Part shown: positions 7,116-12,762 of the stretch, one piece after another
Numbering within the stretch: position 1 is the first letter of the stretch
Layout: every line of letters starts with the position of its first letter
Assembly (NCBI GenBank): GCA_910586435.1
Contig: CAJUGT010000103.1
Location: 1 to 13,874, forward strand
DNA: 13,874 nt
Reading direction: 5' to 3'
Origin: an uncultured Acetatifactor sp.
GTDB taxonomy: Bacteria > Bacillota > Clostridia > Lachnospirales > Lachnospiraceae
The notes under the pieces: model-generated
Seen by the model: the letters and a program-made list of their open reading frames with translations, nothing else
What the model was told of the DNA's origin: nothing
The model's database searches: none
Position numbers and translations under genes: made by a program

Positions 7116-9819
7116 AATCCACCGCCTCCTGTTCTGTATCGCCAGACTCCTTCGGTATCATTTGACCATTTCCCACTGCTGGCTCCAATAGTACCATCCG
7201 CTCTTTCTGTTCTGTTCCCATGGACACTTTTGTTTCTGCTGGCCCTTCCGTTCCCATGGACCTTTCCGTTCTCGCTGGCCCTTCTGTTCCCATGGACACT
7301 TTTGTTTCCGCTGGCCCTTCCGTTCCCTCAACCGTCACTTCCGACGAACGGCTCTCCAATTTCAATTGTGAATCTTCTTCTCTATATCTTACAGTCTCCA
7401 CACTGTCCTTAGCCCGTACTACCGCACCCATTTCACCGTCTATCAGCCCTGTGAATTCACCATCTATCACCCCGTTTACATACCCTTTGATGTGACCGGA
7501 AACCCGTATTCTCCCTCCGGCAGGAAGAGGTTTGTTCAAATCCCGCTTTAAGGTAAATGCTGTTTTTTCAATGATAATATCCCCCACCAGAAGCGTCTGG
7601 GGAAGTACCAGCAATACCAGCGCAATGGAAGTCAATGTTCCCCTGCCCAGGGCCAGGCCAATAGCGGCAACCACCGCATTGGAGGATACATTGTTAATGA
7701 TAAATCCTGCGGCAACCAACATGGAACCGCTGGTAACGATTGTCGGGAACGCCTGATTCAGTGACTCCACAATAGCCTTCTTAATGGGCATATACACCTT
7801 CAGCTCCATATATCTGCTTGTAATCACAATTGCATAATCAATGGTCGCCCCCATCTGAATGGCGGAAACCACCAAATACCCCAGGAAATATACCACCTCC
7901 CCTGTCAGATAGGGCAGCGAAAAATTCATCCAGATACTGCCCTGTATGGTTACTACCAGCAGCACAGGCAGACCTGCGGATTGAAAGGTAAACAGAAGGA
8001 TAATCATAACAAACAATGCTGTCAGCACAGTAATAATATTATTATCCATGCTGAAAGAATCGCTTAAATCTTTATTGGAGGTGGAATTTCCAACCAGATA
8101 GATATCCCCATAATTATAATATTGGGCCACCACATTCCGTATCTGCTCCAACGCCTGGTATGTTTCTTCCCCTTCCACAGGGACGGAAAGTTCCAGGACA
8201 AACCGGCTGCACGTCTCCCCCAGAAGCTGATCTCTGGCAATGCTGATTTGAGAATAGGCATCCGTTAAAGTCTCTTCCAAATCATCTTCTAATTCAATAT
8301 TTCCCTTTTCCTTCTGGTCATAGATAAAGAGAAACATATCAATCAAGGGTACTCCATATTCATTTACCCCGCTCATTAACGCCCCATAATTGCTGTTATC
8401 CACGGCATAAGCGGAATATAGCAGATTTGCCACCTCCACATCCAAATCAATCAGCTCCGCAAACTCTCTTGGGGACAATTGCTGTGTCAAAATATATCCA
8501 TCCATTGCCTCAATGTTCGCAAGGCCCATACAGGAATTTACTTCCTCCATCTTCTCCAGGTCCCGCAGAACTTTTGCCTCTTTCTCATAATCCCCTCTGG
8601 GTACAATCACTGCCAATTGATTTATTTCACCAAAGTGCGCATTTACCATTGCAACTGAAAATTTATTCTCACTCATAGTCTTGGATTCCAGGGTATTTAC
8701 ATCATATACATAATGTGCCTTTCCTGAGAATATTGCTGCCACAATTACCGCAGCCACCAACAGGGGCGGCATAATGAACCTGGTAAGGACACAGAACTTT
8801 CCCACCGCCGTAATCTTCGGCACAAAACTCCTGTGATGAGAATTGTCTATGGCTTTGGCAAAAGTCAGAAGCAGTCCCGGCATTAAAAAGAATACGGAGA
8901 CAAGGCTCATTAAAATTGCCTTGGCCAGCACAATTCCCATATCATATCCAATACGAAACTGCATAAACATCATGGCAATCATACCCGAAACGGTGGTAAG
9001 AGAACTGGAGGAAATCTCCGGTATTGCTTTGCTCAAAGCCACAATGACTGCTTCCCTGGCCTCCTTATCCTCATGTTCTTCCATAAAACGATGACACAGA
9101 ATGATGGCATAATCCACTGCAAGCGCCAACTGTAGTACCACCGCAATGGAATCTGTGACAAAGCTGATGGTGCCGAACCAGTAATTGGTTCCCTTATTTA
9201 ATATGGCCGCCACAATAAATGTCATCAAAAATACCGGAATCTCCGCATATGTGGTAGAAGTAAACAGCAGCACTCCTACAATCACCACCCCTGCCAGCAC
9301 CAGAATCACAATCATATCATTGGCAAGATCAGAAGCATCCCTTGCCTCCTGGCCAATATCGGATGAATAATAGACATCATATTCCGCAAGCAATTCCAGA
9401 ACTTCAGTTAAATGTTCCAGGGAAGATTCCTCATCCGCCTCCCCATCAAAGGTGATTTTAAATAATGCTTCCATATCATGATAGAACTCTTCCGTTTCCT
9501 CAAAATCCAGCATACTGACGCCGTCCATTTCCTGGATTTGTCCGGCCAGCCTCTCAGCTTCCTCATAAGTCACATTACAGACCATCACCCTGGCAGTACC
9601 ATATGTAATAAACTGGGCATCCATCAAATCCAACCCCTGCCTTGTCTCTGTGCTGTCCGGCAAATAAGATGTCAGGTCATTATTGACCTTGACTTTATTC
9701 ATGGACAATACACTGAATAAAATCAGCATAATAAATACCAGATAGAACCCCTTACGTTTATCCACTATCAGCGTGGACAATTTCATCATAAAGGAATCTT
9801 CTTTTTTCTCTTTTTCCAT
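7105..9819 (-). CDS. MMPL/RND-superfamily transporter with repetitive C-terminal tail
   Basis: A 904-aa polytopic membrane protein of the MMPL type. TM1 is at about 24-40, followed by an outside loop (41-165), a bundle of five helices (about 168-322), TM7 at about 347-364, a second outside loop (367-590) and another five-helix bundle (about 594-745). The two halves carry the matched D-Y motifs in VDYAIILCHRF (D236-Y237) and TIDYAIVITSRY (D661-Y662), the usual proton-coupling positions. Such proteins export lipids or drugs. The cytoplasmic tail (about 750-904) is unusual: a Gly-spaced stretch at 771-798, then three 12-residue repeats. The ribosome binding site is modest (GGCGGG eight bases before ATG). 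The stop overlaps the start of the surface-protein gene. The substrate is unknown; context suggests envelope assembly. Confidence 0.92.
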   Translation of the reverse strand: MEKEKKEDSFMMKLSTLIVDKRKGFYLVFIMLILFSVLSMNKVKVNNDLTSYLPDSTETRQGLDLMDAQFITYGTARVMVCNVTYEEAERLAGQIQEMDGVSMLDFEETEEFYHDMEALFKITFDGEADEESSLEHLTEVLELLAEYDVYYSSDIGQEARDASDLANDMIVILVLAGVVIVGVLLFTSTTYAEIPVFLMTFIVAAILNKGTNYWFGTISFVTDSIAVVLQLALAVDYAIILCHRFMEEHEDKEAREAVIVALSKAIPEISSSSLTTVSGMIAMMFMQFRIGYDMGIVLAKAILMSLVSVFFLMPGLLLTFAKAIDNSHHRSFVPKITAVGKFCVLTRFIMPPLLVAAVIVAAIFSGKAHYVYDVNTLESKTMSENKFSVAMVNAHFGEINQLAVIVPRGDYEKEAKVLRDLEKMEEVNSCMGLANIEAMDGYILTQQLSPREFAELIDLDVEVANLLYSAYAVDNSNYGALMSGVNEYGVPLIDMFLFIYDQKEKGNIELEDDLEETLTDAYSQISIARDQLLGETCSRFVLELSVPVEGEETYQALEQIRNVVAQYYNYGDIYLVGNSTSNKDLSDSFSMDNNIITVLTALFVMIILLFTFQSAGLPVLLVVTIQGSIWMNFSLPYLTGEVVYFLGYLVVSAIQMGATIDYAIVITSRYMELKVYMPIKKAIVESLNQAFPTIVTSGSMLVAAGFIINNVSSNAVVAAIGLALGRGTLTSIALVLLVLPQTLLVGDIIIEKTAFTLKRDLNKPLPAGGRIRVSGHIKGYVNGVIDGEFTGLIDGEMGAVVRAKDSVETVRYREEDSQLKLESRSSEVTVEGTEGPAETKVSMGTEGPARTERSMGTEGPAETKVSMGTEQKERMVLLEPAVGNGQMIPKESGDTEQEAVDYEK
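7216..7323 (-). repeat. Three tandem 36-bp repeats in the MMPL tail
   Basis: Three copies of a 36-bp unit encode TEGPAETKVSMG, TEGPARTERSMG and TEGPAETKVSMG (residues 833-868), with a partial fourth (TEQ). Copies 1 and 3 are identical in protein. The repeats lie in the cytoplasmic tail after the last membrane helix and keep the reading frame. Confidence 0.92.
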
Positions 9820-9929
9820 AATGTAACCCGCCTTTCCCGGTTGATTCGTTCAAACACCATCCTCTTAATGACCATTCTATTTTGCCCAAAAGAAACACAG
9901 GATAAAACATATAAGTTCACAGGATACTG

Positions 9930-10088
9930 TTATTTCCTCACAACATGCCTTTCATTGCAATCCGCTCCGCCTATTGACGCTCCCCCATCACTTCCTGTTC
10001 TATACAAGAATATGTCCAATGCCAACCTGCGAAGCTTTTCCCCCAGAACCCGCCTTAAGCCCTCCATAAATACTTCAGGTGATGGCAT
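9930..10088 (-). CDS. Small hypothetical protein, 52 aa
   Basis: This short ORF starts MPSPEVFMEGLRRVLGEKL and ends NERHVVRK. AAGGGAG lies seven bases before the ATG, a convincing ribosome binding site, which is the main support. The frame stays open further upstream to a GTG at 10238, but that start has no ribosome binding site. Residues 4-30 can form an amphipathic, basic helix. It reads in the same direction as the MMPL gene, ends 110 bases before it and lies downstream of the promoter at 10285-10312, so it could be the first gene of that operon. I do not recognise the protein. It could also be a fragment of a decayed gene, since the DNA just upstream is degenerate and repetitive. Confidence 0.4.
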   Translation of the reverse strand: MPSPEVFMEGLRRVLGEKLRRLALDIFLYRTGSDGGASIGGADCNERHVVRK

Positions 10089-10135
10089 TTTGTAACTCCC
10101 TTCTGCTACACTGCCAAATTTCTTACGCCCAAAAG

Positions 10136-10230
10136 TTTGGGGATGCTTTGGACTGTCAATGAATGAACTGCTTCCTTTACAGTCATGCAGGATAATGCTT
10201 TCTGGTATCAATGAGTAAACAGCCTTCCTT
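10136..10230 (-). repeat. Degenerate direct repeat of about 40 bases, period 53
   Basis: Reading leftward, a segment beginning AAGGAAGGCTGTTTACTCAT at 10230 recurs 53 bases later as AAGGAAGCAGTTCATTCATT at 10177. About 28 of 40 positions match with one gap. It precedes the 52-aa ORF in the predicted leader of the MMPL operon. It may be a remnant of a duplicated coding sequence or a doubled regulatory site. Confidence 0.4.
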
Positions 10231-10284
10231 ATAACCACACTTATGTCATTTAATGAACAGTTGTTGACTTTCTTTCAAAAAGTA

Positions 10285-10312
10285 ATTATAATAAATTTAA
10301 TCCAAAAATCAA
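10285..10312 (-). promoter_or_regulatory. Promoter for the MMPL operon
   Basis: Reading leftward, TTGATT (10307-10312), a 16-base spacer and TATAAT (10285-10290) form a good sigma-A promoter. The predicted start near 10278 leaves a leader of about 190 bases before the 52-aa ORF and about 460 bases before the MMPL gene. No better promoter is seen closer to 9819. Confidence 0.55.
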
Positions 10313-10431
10313 TAAACAATTTCAGACCAAAAGATAATTACTCAACAATAGATTTGCATTCTGTCAATTATATATAAAATATTTAGAAAACTGGACGGAA
10401 AATGAATTATTACAAAACCAGTACATTCATT

Positions 10432-10445
10432 TTGAAGTACTTCAA
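10432..10445. promoter_or_regulatory. Perfect 14-bp palindrome, operator candidate
   Basis: TTGAAGTACTTCAA is an uninterrupted perfect palindrome in AT-rich intergenic DNA upstream of the MMPL operon promoter. The size and symmetry suit a dimeric regulator such as the TetR-family protein at 11454-12026, but no second copy was seen near either gene, so the link is only inferred. Confidence 0.35.
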
Positions 10446-10554
10446 TTAGCTTTTTGCATTAAATTGTATAAATTCATCAGAAGTTGACGGTTATTATGCA
10501 GTCTATTTAGGAAAAATACGTTGCTTATTGTATCAATTCGTCTCGAAATTGTGT

Positions 10555-10577
10555 ATGCAATAAGTGAAATATTGCAT
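10555..10577. promoter_or_regulatory. Perfect 8-bp inverted repeat with 7-base spacer
   Basis: ATGCAATA (10555-10562) and TATTGCAT (10570-10577) are exact inverted copies around AGTGAAA. It lies 33 bases before the structured RNA candidate. It may be an operator or a small hairpin; it has no T-run to act as a terminator. Confidence 0.35.
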
Positions 10578-10609
10578 GATTTTGGCAAAAGACTAATTGC
10601 AGTTGAAGT

Positions 10610-10878
10610 AATCAGCGCTTGACTGACCTGTCAGAACAAGGTGAAGGAAGGAAACAATGCTGTGACATTGTTGTCTGACGACAACGCAGTGCCAGAGCAT
10701 GTTTGAAAATTGCTTTCTGACAGCTGTGCGTCACAATTTGTGGTAGATTGGATCCGAATGAGGGAGGCATAGTGGGCTACGTTGACCGAATGAGGGCCAA
10801 ATATACCGCGAAGTGGGGCGTGCAGATGGCGGGAATAAATTTTCAAACACTCTCTAGCGTGAGAAGCAAGCGCTGATT
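10610..10878 (+). ncRNA. Candidate multibranched structured RNA
   Basis: AATCAGCGCTTG (10610-10621) pairs perfectly with CAAGCGCTGATT (10867-10878) to close a domain of about 270 bases. Inside are three small hairpins: CTGAC/GTCAG (10623-10634), CAATG/CATTG (10655-10670) and TTGTC/GACAA with a TGAC loop (10671-10684). A 162-base hairpin follows (10694-10855). Many arm pairs are G-U wobbles when read on the + strand, which become A-C mismatches on the other strand, so the RNA should be rightward. ORFs on either strand here lack ribosome binding sites. I cannot assign it to a known family; it could also be the RNA or stem-loop body of a non-autonomous mobile element. No sure promoter or terminator was found. 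Confidence 0.6.
10694..10855 (+). repeat. 162-base gapless hairpin with tandem G-A pairs
   Basis: Positions whose coordinates add up to 21549 pair from 10694/10855 down to 10772/10777, with a TGGG loop at 10773-10776 and no bulge. The outer 62 positions give 43 Watson-Crick and 8 wobble pairs. Near the apex CCGAATGAGGG occurs twice (10754-10764 and 10786-10796) and pairs with itself, producing G-A/A-G doublets at 10756-10757 with 10792-10793 and at 10760-10761 with 10788-10789. A third doublet is at 10764-10765 with 10784-10785. Confidence 0.85.
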
Positions 10879-10893
10879 GCTCAAGGATAAGCC

Positions 10894-11058
10894 CACTGGG
10901 TACCAGTGTCCTGACCACCTGTACTACAGGAAATCAAAGACCCCGCTGCAAGCAACGGGGTATCAAGCTTGCAACGCCCCAAGGGGCGGGGTATTTGACC
11001 CTTGCGGCATTCGCCAACTGTCCGTGCAAGCACGGCCGCTTGGCTCATTGCCCGCGGG
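10894..11058. repeat. Cluster of GC-rich palindromes
   Basis: Five hairpins and one short palindrome follow each other: CACTGG/CCAGTG (10894-10908), CCTGTA/TACAGG (10918-10930), ACCCCG/CGGGGT (10940-10961), CGCCCC/GGGGCG (10975-10988), CCGTGC/GCACGG (11022-11035) and CCCGCGGG (11051-11058). ACCCCGC at 10940-10946 can alternatively pair with GCGGGGT at 10986-10992. The cluster directly follows the structured RNA candidate and may be its 3' part or a separate repeat element. No good T-run terminates it. Confidence 0.7.
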
Positions 11059-11138
11059 AATAAAGACAACAAAAACGGGAATTTACATAATTGACAGGTT
11101 TTTTGATATAACTTCACCCTCTCCCAGCTATTGAAGGT

Positions 11139-11167
11139 TTGATTCAAGATTAGGTAAGAGCCATTAT
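11139..11167 (+). promoter_or_regulatory. Possible original promoter of the TetR-family gene
   Basis: TTGATT (11139-11144), a 17-base spacer and CATTAT (11162-11167) give a moderate rightward promoter. The start would be near 11174, just before the mobile element inserted at 11190. Nearby TTGAA-7-TTCAA (11131-11147) could be an autoregulatory operator. Both assignments are tentative. Confidence 0.3.
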
Positions 11168-11189
11168 CAGAAACAGATGGATTATTGAA

Positions 11190-11429
11190 GGTAGTGTCAA
11201 ACAAATTATGAAAGTCACCCCCCTTCCTTGGTGTTGGCCAATTATATTTTACTTACGGAAACCCCATCAAGGCTGAATTTTACGGGCTTTCAGCCCAGCC
11301 TTAACCAGGTTCCGGCGTAAAATCGGGGACCCCAAGCCAAAGAAAGGGGGAGGTAAAGGCTTTTAGCCTCTGAAACCATTGAATTTACTGGAGTTGAGCC
11401 GATTTTAAGTGTATAGAGTTGACACTACC
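11190..11429. mobile_element. 240-bp non-autonomous element (MITE-like) with 8-bp target duplication
   Basis: The ends are perfect 11-bp inverted repeats, GGTAGTGTCAA (11190-11200) and TTGACACTACC (11419-11429). They are flanked by an exact 8-bp direct repeat, TTATTGAA (11182-11189 and 11430-11437), the signature of transposition. There is no transposase gene. The interior is full of inverted repeats: AAGGCT/AGCCTT (11269-11302), GGGCT/AGCCC (11284-11296), ATTTTACG/CGTAAAAT (11277-11323) and AGGCT/AGCCT (11357-11369). An 8-bp duplication and ends of this type fit the IS256 family best, which is an inference. The element sits 17 bases before the TetR-family ATG and separates that gene from its older upstream DNA. 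Confidence 0.88.
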
Positions 11430-11453
11430 TTATTGAAAGGAATGGTTACGCAT

Positions 11454-12026
11454 ATGAAAACTGATAAAACAGATCGCAGGGTCCGCAGAACGAAATCGCT
11501 TTTGCTGCATGGCCTGATACAATTAATGGCCGAAAAGGATATTAAAGACATTTCCGTAAAAGAATTATCCGATTTGGCAGATATCAACAGAGGCACCTTT
11601 TACCTCCATTACAATGATATTTATGATATGCTGGCGCAGATAGAAGATGAACTTTTTATTGAATTTCATGAAATATTAGACCGCACCCTGAATTCCGATT
11701 CAGCGATTTTCTCCCCCCAGTCCACCCTGCAAGAAATTTTCTCTTTCCTGGAACGTCACAGGGATGTGGCCAGGGCAATGATGAGTCCTCATGGGGATCT
11801 TGCTTTTGTCAACCGCTTAAAAGACCTGGTAAAAGAACGCATGGGCAACCTTCTGGTCACAAAACAGACCACTTATGACAATTCTTATATGGAAGCCTTC
11901 ACCGTTTCCGGCTGTATCGGCGTCATAGAATCCTGGCTGAAACAGCAGACCCCGCCCCCTGCGGAGGAAATGGCCGTGATTTGCGGCAATATGCTGGCAA
12001 AAGGGCTGGGTTTGTATGAAGACTAA
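11454..12026 (+). CDS. TetR/AcrR-family transcriptional regulator
   Basis: A 190-aa DNA-binding regulator. The N-terminal helix-turn-helix domain covers about residues 8-55, with DISVKELSDLADINRGTFY (32-50) as the helix-turn-helix and the typical FYLHYNDIYDML boundary after it. The rest is the helical ligand and dimerisation domain, ending with SGCIGVIESWLKQQTPPPAEE as in many Firmicutes TetR proteins. I chose the ATG at 11454, preceded by AAAGGA at a spacing of 12. An in-frame ATG at 11442 touches that site, and a GTG at 11409 lies inside the inserted mobile element. It is divergent from the MMPL operon, so by analogy it should repress that operon until a ligand binds. It converges on the phosphatase gene at 12093. 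Confidence 0.92.
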   Translation: MKTDKTDRRVRRTKSLLLHGLIQLMAEKDIKDISVKELSDLADINRGTFYLHYNDIYDMLAQIEDELFIEFHEILDRTLNSDSAIFSPQSTLQEIFSFLERHRDVARAMMSPHGDLAFVNRLKDLVKERMGNLLVTKQTTYDNSYMEAFTVSGCIGVIESWLKQQTPPPAEEMAVICGNMLAKGLGLYED

Positions 12027-12092
12027 CCAATGATGTGTTCAAAGTAAACACACAATATTCAAACCAAATACACAATTCCTGGCAAAGCAAGA

Positions 12093-12569
12093 CTATCCTG
12101 CAACATGACAAAACAATTGTTCCAGCAATGCCTGGCATCCCTCCAGGACATCACGATATGTTGTCTCAAAATCTCCTGTATACCAGGGATCAGATATATC
12201 CCGTTCCGATCCGGAGAAGGATAATAGTTTATAAATTTTTCCCTCCGGGTCTCCTCCCAGCATTCGGCGCATGTTGCGGATATTGGCACTGTCCATTCCA
12301 ATCAAATAATCATACTTTACATAGTCTTCCCGTGTCAATTGTATGGCACGTTTTCCCTCACAGCCAATTCCATGTTCTGCCAGTTTTGCCCTGGCGGGCG
12401 GATAGACTGGATTGCCCACGCCGTTCCAGATTTCTTCCGTACTGGTGGCAGCAGAGGCGATAAAAAACTGATTTAACAGATGTTTCTTTTTTACCAAGTC
12501 TTTCATAACAAATTCGGCCATTGGGCTGCGGCAGATGTTACCGTGGCAAATAAATAATATTTTTATCAT
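12093..12569 (-). CDS. Low-molecular-weight protein tyrosine phosphatase
   Basis: A 158-aa cytosolic enzyme with the full family signature: the phosphate-binding loop CHGNICRS at 8-15 (nucleophile C8, R14 and S15) right after the first beta strand, and the general acid D127 in DPWYTGDF. It hydrolyses phosphotyrosine and, in some relatives, phosphoarginine or small phosphoesters. The motif alone does not decide which; the residue after the cysteine is H and the loop holds N11 as in tyrosine-type enzymes. The length is normal. AAAGGAG lies 11 bases before the ATG, and the leader repeats GAGATA three times. No kinase or capsule gene is nearby to suggest a partner. It is probably the last ordinary chromosomal gene before the integrated element on the right. 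Confidence 0.93.
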   Translation of the reverse strand: MIKILFICHGNICRSPMAEFVMKDLVKKKHLLNQFFIASAATSTEEIWNGVGNPVYPPARAKLAEHGIGCEGKRAIQLTREDYVKYDYLIGMDSANIRNMRRMLGGDPEGKIYKLLSFSGSERDISDPWYTGDFETTYRDVLEGCQALLEQLFCHVAG

Positions 12570-12662
12570 GGTTTACATATCTCCTTTTATCTCGGTATCT
12601 CCTCGTTTTTCCTTATGTTTTCAAGGTTTTCTCTCTGACCTCAAAAACTCTCTATGTCCTAT

Positions 12663-12671
12663 ATCATAGCA
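12663..12671 (-). promoter_or_regulatory. Extended -10 promoter for the phosphatase gene
   Basis: Reading leftward, TGCTATGAT forms an extended -10 about 95 bases before the phosphatase ATG. The matching -35 position is GGACAA, weak. Its upstream side lies close to the putative end of the integrated element, so integration may have replaced upstream promoter DNA. Confidence 0.4.
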
Positions 12672-12697
12672 TATCTTCCTATATCTTGTCCCCCAAA

Positions 12698-12737
12698 ATA
12701 GGTAAAAAAAGGGTAAAATGACCTCTTTTTTACCTAT
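12698..12737. terminator. Strong hairpin between integrase and phosphatase genes
   Basis: ATAGGTAAAAAA (12698-12709) pairs with TTTTTTACCTAT (12726-12737), and AGG/CCT extends the stem past a one-base bulge to 15 bp with a 9-base loop. It lies 25 bases past the integrase stop, so it may end that transcript, although the T-rich part is inside the stem. GGTAAAA occurs directly three times (12701-12707, 12712-12718, 12744-12750). Repeats of this kind near an integrase gene could be recombinase binding sites at the element end. Confidence 0.5.
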
Positions 12738-12762
12738 CCCAGAGGTAAAACCCTCATGCCCG

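Larger units (their letters stand above)
10240..10609. other. AT-rich intergenic stretch
   Basis: This 370-base stretch is clearly richer in A and T than the genes around it and has no credible ORF. It contains the leftward operon promoter at its left end and two perfect palindromes (10432-10445 and 10555-10577). I see no clear rightward promoter of good quality, although one must exist nearby if the structured RNA at 10610 is made from here. It could be a regulatory region or part of an inserted element. Confidence 0.6.

Noticed and set aside
10089..10238. Longer version of the small ORF starting at GTG 10238
   Set aside because: The GTG has no ribosome binding site, while the ATG at 10088 has AAGGGAG at ideal spacing.
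10631..10918. Leftward ORF of 95 aa across the structured RNA candidate
   Set aside because: It has no ribosome binding site, and the DNA is better explained by base pairing. The adjoining leftward ORF at 10881-11204 was rejected for the same reason, and it also runs into the mobile element.
11419..11424. TTGACA at the right end of the mobile element as an outward -35 box
   Set aside because: At 16-18 bases downstream there is no -10-like hexamer, so no hybrid promoter for the TetR gene is supported.
11409..11453. Upstream GTG start for the TetR-family protein at 11409
   Set aside because: It lies inside the inserted mobile element and lacks a ribosome binding site; the in-frame extension is a chance result of the insertion.
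12034..12052. TGTGTT/AACACA hairpin between the TetR and phosphatase genes
   Set aside because: The stem is only 6 bp and A/T rich, with no T-run on either strand, so it is not a supported terminator.
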